Shown here in pieces: positions 1 through 5,836 of a stretch of 5,940 bases of DNA; position 1 is the first letter of the stretch, and each line of letters begins with the position of its first letter. The notes under the pieces were generated by a model. The model searched no databases, was not told the origin of the DNA, and was given only the letters and a program-made list of their open reading frames with translations. The DNA lies in assembly GCA_030017395.1 (NCBI GenBank), contig JASEIZ010000138.1:1-5940 (forward strand), read 5' to 3'. The stretch is from Desulfobacterales bacterium. GTDB taxonomy: Bacteria; Desulfobacterota; Desulfobacteria; Desulfobacterales; ETH-SRB1. The translations under genes were made by a program, and so were the position numbers.

Positions 1-104
1 ATATCCCTTCCAACGATCAAAATATCCATATCTTTTTTTAGGCGGTGGATTTTGGTCTGGTATAGAGCCTTTACAATTTCCGGAATTCGTTCTATCGGTT
101 TCAT
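1..104 (-). CDS. Unrecognised protein, N-terminal 34 codons only (left-arm copy)
   Basis: Mirror of the edge gene at 5837-5940. It starts at 104 on the minus strand after AAGGA (109-113) and runs off the left end of the window. Its family is not recognised. Both copies stop at the same internal base, showing that the duplicated fragment ends exactly here. Confidence 0.52.
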   Translation of the reverse strand, partial: MKPIERIPEIVKALYQTKIHRLKKDMDILIVGRD

Positions 105-120
105 TTCGTCCTTGCTCGAA

Positions 121-304
121 CGCCGGCGGATGAGCTGCGAGCATCGCAAGTCTGGGAGGACGCGATAGTGGTCTCTCAGACTAAGAAGCGCAGTCAGCTC
201 CATTGCCCTTGATAGGCGGAGCGCGAGCGGAGCCGGTCAAGGGGGATGGCGAAGCATCCGCCGGCGATAAGCTGATCGCGAGCATCGCGAGCGGTCAGCT
301 TATC
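121..304. repeat. GC-rich non-coding region of nested repeats (left-arm copy)
   Basis: Mirror of 5637-5820, containing the same 10-base-pair hairpin (266-304), the 12-base inverted pair (121-132 and 255-266) and the repeated GCGATGCTCGC word on the minus strand. No gene is seen here. Confidence 0.58.
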
Positions 305-363
305 ACACGGCTCAGCGGGAAGAGCCGCATCTGGCTCTGATCCGCTGCAGCCGATTGTTATCC
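300..363 (-). other. Second attC-like site (left-arm copy)
   Basis: Mirror of 5578-5641. The R'' box GGATAAC is at 357-363 on the minus strand and contains the protease stop codon. The altered GTGATAA core is at 300-306. Confidence 0.6.
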
Positions 364-1179
364 ATTATTCGTGCTTCGTTCGCTTTCCCACTGCGCTTGA
401 GACCCAGACCGACCAGAGAGGTGTCTAAGCTGGGAGATTCTCTTCGGTAGGTTCGGGTGAGAGGAGACGATTTCAGCAAACCACCTCCAAAACCCTCTTT
501 CCGCCTGAGAGTTTTGTAGAAAGGCGTCCACGCTTATCTTGGAGTGAAGGTTTTTTCCACCGGCAAGAACCAGCATCCCCGTGGATCCTTCCGGGCACAA
601 AGCGTACCCGATTCTGTCACACGTGTATTCACAGGCCCTCGAATAGGCGGCATTAAGAAAAGGAACAAAGAACGAGGGGAACAACAAAACATGTTTCGTC
701 GAATGCCGCCTCTTGATATGGCCAAACTCGTGTGCCACGACGAACTCCAAAGCCTTGTTGCCCTGCTCGTAGGCAGTTTCTAGGATGTCCGAGTAGATGA
801 CAACGAAGTCTTTTCCAAAAAACCTTGTTGCAAAGGCATTTAGCAGTCCTCCGGCCTGAAGAACATAGATCGAAGGTATTCTGGAGAGGCCAAGCCTCTC
901 TGCATGGGTCTTCGCTATGCCGTAAAGGGCCGGAAATTGGTTATCCGACACGCGAACAGCATTGCCTTTCAGATAACCGATTAGTATCCCGTGTCTAAAG
1001 ACAAGGTACAGTAAGAAAATTCCTACGTAGCAAATAATGGGAACGAATGCTACCAGCTTGGCCGACCCCTTGGACGCCACAAACACCAACAATGCGGCGA
1101 TAGCAACGTAACCTACGATGGCAGCAATTAGTTTGATGGTGAAATAGAGATTCTCTTTAAAGTGAACTTGATAATTCAT
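358..1179 (-). CDS. M48-family (HtpX-like) membrane zinc metalloprotease (left-arm copy)
   Basis: The 273-residue product is identical to the right-arm protease: HEFGH at 150-154, third ligand E184, and two N-terminal membrane helices. The start is fixed by AGGAGG at 1184-1189 on the minus strand. The surrounding cassette unit mirrors to 306-1210. It is a duplicate by inversion, not an independent paralogue, since not a single residue differs. Confidence 0.92.
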   Translation of the reverse strand: MNYQVHFKENLYFTIKLIAAIVGYVAIAALLVFVASKGSAKLVAFVPIICYVGIFLLYLVFRHGILIGYLKGNAVRVSDNQFPALYGIAKTHAERLGLSRIPSIYVLQAGGLLNAFATRFFGKDFVVIYSDILETAYEQGNKALEFVVAHEFGHIKRRHSTKHVLLFPSFFVPFLNAAYSRACEYTCDRIGYALCPEGSTGMLVLAGGKNLHSKISVDAFLQNSQAERGFWRWFAEIVSSHPNLPKRISQLRHLSGRSGSQAQWESERSTNNG

Positions 1180-1203
1180 AACCCCTCCTATTCGTTCCTA
1201 TAT

Positions 1204-1264
1204 GGATAACGATTGAGTTAAGCGGCGGCGTCTTTTTGCCGTCCGCTTGAACGATTTGTTAGCT
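1204..1264 (-). other. Integron attC site (left-arm copy)
   Basis: Exact reverse-complement copy of the 61-base attC at 4677-4737, with R'' at 1258-1264 and the core site at 1204-1210. It lies between the endonuclease and protease genes as in the other arm. Confidence 0.8.
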
Positions 1265-1266
1265 GA

Positions 1267-2049
1267 TTATATTGTCTTAACATCAGCATACAAACGATCC
1301 CAGTTGCCCTGACGAATACGAAATTTTGTCCCGTGGTTGTGGCCAGTTCGTGCATCAAAGTCTAAAAGGATAATACCATCCTCAATCACACCAATAAATT
1401 TATCTAATGAAAATTTTCGTAAAATCATGATCGTATTGTAATGATAATACTCTCGCCCGCTTTCCCTTTTCACTTGTGCTTGCACATAAAAGCAGTTCAA
1501 CAATTTCGTTCCTGCTTTATGAAATAAATCATCAAAACCCCAATAAGGCTGGGGATTTAATTCAAAAAGCCCAATTCGAGCTTTGACAGAATTGAGCCAA
1601 TCTTGATGTCGTGGATCCACCGATGAAGCATCAAAGGAAATTAGAACCTTGCGGGCTTTCCTATCTACAGTGACGCAGAATCCTCTGTCGCTTCGTTTCA
1701 AACCATGAATAGTTTGTCGAAAACTCATTTCGGTTTCAGGATAATTAGTTCCAGCTAATTCATGCGACCATCCATATTTTGGCAGTAAAATAGAAGGCAC
1801 AAAACGAACAGCACGCGGAGATGGCTCCATATGGAAAAGGGTGGTTAAAGAAGATGAACCTTTTCTTTGACATTTAAGCTCCCATTCGGCCGCATTGGGT
1901 ATTGGTAAATTGTTTTCTTGAATTCCGAGTAAATCTTCGAGAGTGTTTCCAACACCACCTGCGTTGCCATGTCGTGCGTTAGGAATCCAGCCTTTCCGTT
2001 TAATTTCAAGGAGCTTTTGGATCAAGTCATCCTTTGTAAAAATTTGCAT
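1267..2049 (-). CDS. MvaI/BcnI-family Type II restriction endonuclease (left-arm copy)
   Basis: The 260-residue product is identical to the right-arm endonuclease, with the same E57-x-K59 active-site pair and HNHGTKFRI motif. Its ATG is one base after the methyltransferase stop on the minus strand, and its ribosome binding site mirrors to 2056-2060. It ends two bases before the left-arm attC copy. It is the same gene seen on the other strand of the duplicated fragment. Confidence 0.88.
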   Translation of the reverse strand: MQIFTKDDLIQKLLEIKRKGWIPNARHGNAGGVGNTLEDLLGIQENNLPIPNAAEWELKCQRKGSSSLTTLFHMEPSPRAVRFVPSILLPKYGWSHELAGTNYPETEMSFRQTIHGLKRSDRGFCVTVDRKARKVLISFDASSVDPRHQDWLNSVKARIGLFELNPQPYWGFDDLFHKAGTKLLNCFYVQAQVKRESGREYYHYNTIMILRKFSLDKFIGVIEDGIILLDFDARTGHNHGTKFRIRQGNWDRLYADVKTI

Positions 2050-2050
2050 A

Positions 2051-2970
2051 TTATTTCCCTTTTTCTATTGGTGGACGCCAAAAATCGAGCAAATACTCAA
2101 AAGTGACTCCCATCGTAATATAATTACTAGGCCATCCAAAAATGCCTATTTTATTAACAACATTTGTTCTGTCCCAAATGATAATATTTCGTAACTCATA
2201 CCCTCTTTTCCTTAACTCTTCGATAAGTGAAACATGGATTGTTATTCTTTGATTTTCCCACCACATATCAGGCACATTTATTACGCAATGTGCTTTTGGA
2301 CGTAATAATGGCAGCATAGACTCAAAAATGTCACCCATTGCTTTTGTGTAATCCTCTATAGCCATTGTTCCAAGATCTCGTTCATCTTGGGAATATTGTT
2401 CCACCTTTCCAAGTTGTTCAGTATTCCGGTCTCTTCTGGATTTATTTTTTCGCTTGCGGTTGAGTAAATTGGCATAAGGTGGTGATGTCCATATTAAGCT
2501 TAATGTCTCATTTGAAATATAATTATGAATGTTTCGTGCATCATCTTGAATAGCTACTTGCTGTGAATTGCTGAATAAACCTTTTTGGCGTAATCTGCTT
2601 TCGCATAAATCTATGTAATGCTTCTGTAAATCAAAGCCAACTGCATTCCTGTCTGTATCGTTCGCTGCCACTAGCGTTGTTCCGCTTCCGACAAAAGGAT
2701 CAAGTATGAGTTCACCTTGATGGGAAAACAGCTCTATAACTTTTTTTGAAAGGGAAATCGGAAAGGTTGCGGGATGAAGCTTCTTATCACGCACATCCCG
2801 TGATTCGTAAAAAAACTGCCATACCCCAATCTGTGATTTTAACCATTCTTTTGCGGTCATGCAGTTTATATGTGTCGGCCCACAATTGCAGGTTCGTTCA
2901 TTATCGATATTTAACCTTTTACCGTATTCGACGCTACCTTCTCTGATAACAAGGTTGGTTCCCTTGTTTG
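2051..2970 (-). CDS. Site-specific DNA methyltransferase, probably 5'-truncated (left-arm copy)
   Basis: This is the exact mirror of the right-arm methyltransferase: same HPATFP, DPFVGSGTT and TSPPY motifs, same stop, same missing 5' end at the symmetry axis. The conservative ATG start is at 2860 on the minus strand. The formal open frame runs on to an ATG at 3082, but its bases 2971-3082 are antisense of the right-arm copy and are not native coding sequence. The two copies thus converge head to head on the axis, and their formal frames overlap by more than 200 bases. It should not be counted as a second methyltransferase unless the palindrome is shown to be real. Confidence 0.87.
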
Positions 2971-3890
2971 CAAACAAGGGAACCAACCTTGTTATCAGAG
3001 AAGGTAGCGTCGAATACGGTAAAAGGTTAAATATCGATAATGAACGAACCTGCAATTGTGGGCCGACACATATAAACTGCATGACCGCAAAAGAATGGTT
3101 AAAATCACAGATTGGGGTATGGCAGTTTTTTTACGAATCACGGGATGTGCGTGATAAGAAGCTTCATCCCGCAACCTTTCCGATTTCCCTTTCAAAAAAA
3201 GTTATAGAGCTGTTTTCCCATCAAGGTGAACTCATACTTGATCCTTTTGTCGGAAGCGGAACAACGCTAGTGGCAGCGAACGATACAGACAGGAATGCAG
3301 TTGGCTTTGATTTACAGAAGCATTACATAGATTTATGCGAAAGCAGATTACGCCAAAAAGGTTTATTCAGCAATTCACAGCAAGTAGCTATTCAAGATGA
3401 TGCACGAAACATTCATAATTATATTTCAAATGAGACATTAAGCTTAATATGGACATCACCACCTTATGCCAATTTACTCAACCGCAAGCGAAAAAATAAA
3501 TCCAGAAGAGACCGGAATACTGAACAACTTGGAAAGGTGGAACAATATTCCCAAGATGAACGAGATCTTGGAACAATGGCTATAGAGGATTACACAAAAG
3601 CAATGGGTGACATTTTTGAGTCTATGCTGCCATTATTACGTCCAAAAGCACATTGCGTAATAAATGTGCCTGATATGTGGTGGGAAAATCAAAGAATAAC
3701 AATCCATGTTTCACTTATCGAAGAGTTAAGGAAAAGAGGGTATGAGTTACGAAATATTATCATTTGGGACAGAACAAATGTTGTTAATAAAATAGGCATT
3801 TTTGGATGGCCTAGTAATTATATTACGATGGGAGTCACTTTTGAGTATTTGCTCGATTTTTGGCGTCCACCAATAGAAAAAGGGAAATAA
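2971..3890 (+). CDS. Site-specific DNA methyltransferase, Type II RM, probably 5'-truncated (right arm)
   Basis: This enzyme transfers a methyl group from S-adenosylmethionine to an exocyclic amino group in DNA and would protect the host from the endonuclease next door. Counting from the ATG at 3081 (269 residues), I see HPATFP at 29-34 (motif X-like region), the SAM-binding loop DPFVGSGTT at 54-62 (motif I), GFDL near 75-78 (motif II) and the catalytic TSPPY at 125-129 (motif IV). SPPY is commoner in N4-cytosine enzymes, but N6-adenine is not excluded. Motif I precedes IV, so the order is not that of the beta class. The C-terminus has IIIWDRTN and FEYLLDFWRPP. The ATG at 3081 has no Shine-Dalgarno, and the frame stays open with plausible coding sequence back to the centre, so the native start probably lay beyond the axis. 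The formal open frame reaches an ATG at 2859, but 2859-2970 is antisense of the other copy. Family assignment is firm; start is uncertain. Confidence 0.9.
2973..2993. repeat. Short hairpin beside the palindrome centre (right arm)
   Basis: AACAAGG (2973-2979) and CCTTGTT (2987-2993) are exact complements around a 7-base loop, GAACCAA. The hairpin starts two bases from the symmetry axis and lies inside the methyltransferase reading frame. The left arm has its mirror image at 2948-2968. It could be chance. It is recorded because short inverted repeats at a break or strand end can promote fold-back joining, although simple self-priming from this hairpin would leave its loop as a spacer, which is not seen. 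Confidence 0.6.
3881..3885 (+). promoter_or_regulatory. Ribosome binding site of the endonuclease gene (right arm)
   Basis: AGGGA lies six bases before the ATG at 3892 and inside the last codons of the methyltransferase gene. It supports this start and suggests translation of the endonuclease from a shared message, after the methyltransferase. Confidence 0.6.
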
Positions 3891-3891
3891 T

Positions 3892-4674
3892 ATGCAAATT
3901 TTTACAAAGGATGACTTGATCCAAAAGCTCCTTGAAATTAAACGGAAAGGCTGGATTCCTAACGCACGACATGGCAACGCAGGTGGTGTTGGAAACACTC
4001 TCGAAGATTTACTCGGAATTCAAGAAAACAATTTACCAATACCCAATGCGGCCGAATGGGAGCTTAAATGTCAAAGAAAAGGTTCATCTTCTTTAACCAC
4101 CCTTTTCCATATGGAGCCATCTCCGCGTGCTGTTCGTTTTGTGCCTTCTATTTTACTGCCAAAATATGGATGGTCGCATGAATTAGCTGGAACTAATTAT
4201 CCTGAAACCGAAATGAGTTTTCGACAAACTATTCATGGTTTGAAACGAAGCGACAGAGGATTCTGCGTCACTGTAGATAGGAAAGCCCGCAAGGTTCTAA
4301 TTTCCTTTGATGCTTCATCGGTGGATCCACGACATCAAGATTGGCTCAATTCTGTCAAAGCTCGAATTGGGCTTTTTGAATTAAATCCCCAGCCTTATTG
4401 GGGTTTTGATGATTTATTTCATAAAGCAGGAACGAAATTGTTGAACTGCTTTTATGTGCAAGCACAAGTGAAAAGGGAAAGCGGGCGAGAGTATTATCAT
4501 TACAATACGATCATGATTTTACGAAAATTTTCATTAGATAAATTTATTGGTGTGATTGAGGATGGTATTATCCTTTTAGACTTTGATGCACGAACTGGCC
4601 ACAACCACGGGACAAAATTTCGTATTCGTCAGGGCAACTGGGATCGTTTGTATGCTGATGTTAAGACAATATAA
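3892..4674 (+). CDS. MvaI/BcnI-family Type II restriction endonuclease (right arm)
   Basis: This 260-residue protein resembles R.MvaI and R.BcnI, monomeric MutH-like nucleases of about 240 residues that cut within CCNGG-type sites. Recognisable stretches, compared from memory, are the glycine-rich GNAGGVGNTLEDLL (28-41), the active-site region NAAEWELK (52-59), SSLTTLF (66-72), PYWGFDDL (168-175) and the C-terminal HNHGTKFRI (237-245). The E57-x-K59 pair fits the E-x-K half of the PD-(D/E)xK core. The aspartate found before it in MvaI appears to be N52 here, with E55 and E38 as other acidic candidates. Its ATG is one base after the methyltransferase stop, so the two form a two-gene operon in the order M then R, with no controller protein seen. 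It ends two bases before an attC site. The recognition sequence cannot be read from the protein; relatives suggest a CCNGG-like target, which is inference. Confidence 0.9.
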   Translation: MQIFTKDDLIQKLLEIKRKGWIPNARHGNAGGVGNTLEDLLGIQENNLPIPNAAEWELKCQRKGSSSLTTLFHMEPSPRAVRFVPSILLPKYGWSHELAGTNYPETEMSFRQTIHGLKRSDRGFCVTVDRKARKVLISFDASSVDPRHQDWLNSVKARIGLFELNPQPYWGFDDLFHKAGTKLLNCFYVQAQVKRESGREYYHYNTIMILRKFSLDKFIGVIEDGIILLDFDARTGHNHGTKFRIRQGNWDRLYADVKTI

Positions 4675-4676
4675 TC

Positions 4677-4737
4677 AGCTAACAAATCGTTCAAGCGGAC
4701 GGCAAAAAGACGCCGCCGCTTAACTCAATCGTTATCC
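4677..4737 (+). other. Integron attC recombination site after the restriction-modification pair (right arm)
   Basis: This 61-base site has the attC layout. R'' is AGCTAAC (4677-4683) and the core site R' is GTTATCC (4731-4737); TAAC and GTTA pair. The inner stem is GTT-c-AAGCGG-a-CGGC (4689-4703) against GCCG-CCGCTT-AAC (4712-4724), a fully paired 13-base-pair stem with two unpaired bases, c4692 and a4699, on one side. Extrahelical bases are what integron integrases use to choose the strand of a folded attC. The TTCAAGCGGAC wording resembles the aadA-type attC sites I remember. R' departs from strict GTTRRRY after GTTA. The site begins right after the endonuclease stop, as expected for the 3' end of a cassette. 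Confidence 0.82.
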
Positions 4738-4751
4738 ATATAGGAACGAAT

Positions 4752-4757
4752 AGGAGG
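4752..4757 (+). promoter_or_regulatory. Strong ribosome binding site of the M48 protease gene (right arm)
   Basis: A consensus AGGAGG lies four bases before the ATG at 4762 and fixes this start. Placing a full Shine-Dalgarno directly after the cassette boundary lets the gene be translated whatever message it is inserted into. Confidence 0.8.
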
Positions 4758-4761
4758 GGTT

Positions 4762-5583
4762 ATGAATTATCAAGTTCACTTTAAAGAGAATCTCTATTTC
4801 ACCATCAAACTAATTGCTGCCATCGTAGGTTACGTTGCTATCGCCGCATTGTTGGTGTTTGTGGCGTCCAAGGGGTCGGCCAAGCTGGTAGCATTCGTTC
4901 CCATTATTTGCTACGTAGGAATTTTCTTACTGTACCTTGTCTTTAGACACGGGATACTAATCGGTTATCTGAAAGGCAATGCTGTTCGCGTGTCGGATAA
5001 CCAATTTCCGGCCCTTTACGGCATAGCGAAGACCCATGCAGAGAGGCTTGGCCTCTCCAGAATACCTTCGATCTATGTTCTTCAGGCCGGAGGACTGCTA
5101 AATGCCTTTGCAACAAGGTTTTTTGGAAAAGACTTCGTTGTCATCTACTCGGACATCCTAGAAACTGCCTACGAGCAGGGCAACAAGGCTTTGGAGTTCG
5201 TCGTGGCACACGAGTTTGGCCATATCAAGAGGCGGCATTCGACGAAACATGTTTTGTTGTTCCCCTCGTTCTTTGTTCCTTTTCTTAATGCCGCCTATTC
5301 GAGGGCCTGTGAATACACGTGTGACAGAATCGGGTACGCTTTGTGCCCGGAAGGATCCACGGGGATGCTGGTTCTTGCCGGTGGAAAAAACCTTCACTCC
5401 AAGATAAGCGTGGACGCCTTTCTACAAAACTCTCAGGCGGAAAGAGGGTTTTGGAGGTGGTTTGCTGAAATCGTCTCCTCTCACCCGAACCTACCGAAGA
5501 GAATCTCCCAGCTTAGACACCTCTCTGGTCGGTCTGGGTCTCAAGCGCAGTGGGAAAGCGAACGAAGCACGAATAATGGATAA
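4762..5583 (+). CDS. M48-family (HtpX-like) membrane zinc metalloprotease (right arm)
   Basis: This 273-residue protein has the full M48 signature. HEFGH at 150-154 gives zinc ligands H150 and H154 and catalytic E151; E184 in CEYTCD (183-188) is the third ligand; SSHPNLPKR near 239-247 is the usual C-terminal family motif. Two hydrophobic helices (about 13-36 and 42-62) anchor it in the membrane, with the catalytic domain probably cytoplasmic as in HtpX. A third hydrophobic stretch at 163-179, just after the zinc motif, may be buried or re-entrant. NAFATRFFGK (114-123) is also typical. HtpX-type enzymes degrade damaged membrane proteins; the substrate here is unknown. The gene sits alone in an integron cassette with its own ribosome binding site, and its stop codon lies within the following attC-like site. 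The protein looks intact. Its base composition is less AT-rich than the neighbouring restriction genes, suggesting a separate origin. Confidence 0.93.
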   Translation: MNYQVHFKENLYFTIKLIAAIVGYVAIAALLVFVASKGSAKLVAFVPIICYVGIFLLYLVFRHGILIGYLKGNAVRVSDNQFPALYGIAKTHAERLGLSRIPSIYVLQAGGLLNAFATRFFGKDFVVIYSDILETAYEQGNKALEFVVAHEFGHIKRRHSTKHVLLFPSFFVPFLNAAYSRACEYTCDRIGYALCPEGSTGMLVLAGGKNLHSKISVDAFLQNSQAERGFWRWFAEIVSSHPNLPKRISQLRHLSGRSGSQAQWESERSTNNG

Positions 5584-5641
5584 CAATCGGCTGCAGCGGA
5601 TCAGAGCCAGATGCGGCTCTTCCCGCTGAGCCGTGTGATAA
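5578..5641 (+). other. Second attC-like site, overlapping the protease stop codon (right arm)
   Basis: R'' is GGATAAC (5578-5584). The stem CGGCT-g-CAGCGG (5588-5599) pairs perfectly with CCGCTGAGCCG (5623-5633), leaving g5593 extrahelical. An inner stem AGAGCC/GGCTCT (5603-5608/5615-5620) closes a 6-base loop. The expected core site after it reads GTGATAA (5635-5641) instead of GTTRRRY, so the outer pairing has one mismatch. The stem, the bulge and the exact match of R'' to the cassette start support an attC. The altered core suggests a decayed site or the end of the mobile part of the array. Confidence 0.62.
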
Positions 5642-5675
5642 GCTGACCGCTCGCGATGCTCGCGATCAGCTTATC
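5637..5675. repeat. Hairpin with 10-base-pair stem (right arm)
   Basis: GATAAGCTGA (5637-5646) pairs exactly with TCAGCTTATC (5666-5675). The 19-base loop contains TCGCGA twice, three bases apart. No run of T follows, so it is not a typical intrinsic terminator. It abuts the second attC-like site. Confidence 0.75.
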
Positions 5676-5820
5676 GCCGGCGGATGCTTCGCCATCCCCC
5701 TTGACCGGCTCCGCTCGCGCTCCGCCTATCAAGGGCAATGGAGCTGACTGCGCTTCTTAGTCTGAGAGACCACTATCGCGTCCTCCCAGACTTGCGATGC
5801 TCGCAGCTCATCCGCCGGCG
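5637..5820. repeat. GC-rich non-coding region of nested repeats (right arm)
   Basis: No gene is seen between the protease stop and the ATG at 5837, but the sequence is strongly patterned. CGCCGGCGGATG (5675-5686) is the exact inverse of CATCCGCCGGCG (5809-5820). CCCTTGA (5698-5704) pairs with TCAAGGG (5729-5735). GAGCTG (5741-5746) with a nearby GCG matches CGCAGCTC (5802-5809), and AGTCTGAGAG pairs imperfectly with CTCCCAGACT further in. GCGATGCTCGC occurs directly repeated at 5653-5663 and 5794-5804. It could be a structured RNA, a repeat-family element or a 5' leader of the edge gene; the sequence alone does not decide. Confidence 0.6.
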
Positions 5821-5827
5821 TTCGAGC

Positions 5828-5832
5828 AAGGA
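5828..5832 (+). promoter_or_regulatory. Ribosome binding site of the edge gene (right arm)
   Basis: AAGGA lies four bases before the ATG at 5837 and is the main support for a real start there. Confidence 0.5.
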
Positions 5833-5836
5833 CGAA

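Larger units (their letters stand above)
4731..5635 (+). mobile_element. Integron gene cassette carrying the M48 protease (right arm)
   Basis: The unit runs from the core site GTTATCC (4731-4737) to the far end of the next attC-like site. The first bases, GTTATCC, and the R'' box near its end, GGATAAC (5578-5584), are exact 7-base complements. That is required when the excised circle rebuilds its own attC from the two ends. The ATG lies about 30 bases after the cassette start and the stop codon lies inside R'', both usual for cassettes. The gene has its own ribosome binding site and no evident promoter, so expression would normally depend on an upstream integron promoter or on read-through from the restriction genes. 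Confidence 0.7.

Noticed and set aside
2859..2970. In-frame N-terminal extension of the right-arm methyltransferase (and its mirror 2971-3082)
   Set aside because: It is the antisense of the other copy's coding sequence, created by the palindrome, and has no ribosome binding site.
2941..3000. Hairpin telomere of a linear replicon at the centre
   Set aside because: A methyltransferase frame appears to be cut at the axis, which is unexpected at a natural telomere, and no protelomerase is present; kept only as a remote alternative to the artefact.
2995..3195. 66-codon antisense frame near the centre (mirror 2746-2946)
   Set aside because: It is a shadow of the methyltransferase N-terminal region.
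3747..3998. 83-codon antisense frame across the methyltransferase/endonuclease junction (mirror 1943-2194)
   Set aside because: It is opposite two recognised genes, has low-complexity content and no supporting start signal.
5158..5407. Small open frames of 79 and 63 codons within the protease gene (mirrors at 534-783)
   Set aside because: Both overlap the clearly conserved HEFGH and third-ligand region of the M48 gene and show no start signals or recognisable content.
5637..5675. Intrinsic transcription terminator
   Set aside because: The stem is followed by CGCCGGCGG, not a T run, and the loop is long.
5637..5820. CRISPR array
   Set aside because: The direct repeat is only 11 bases, occurs twice and lacks regular spacers.
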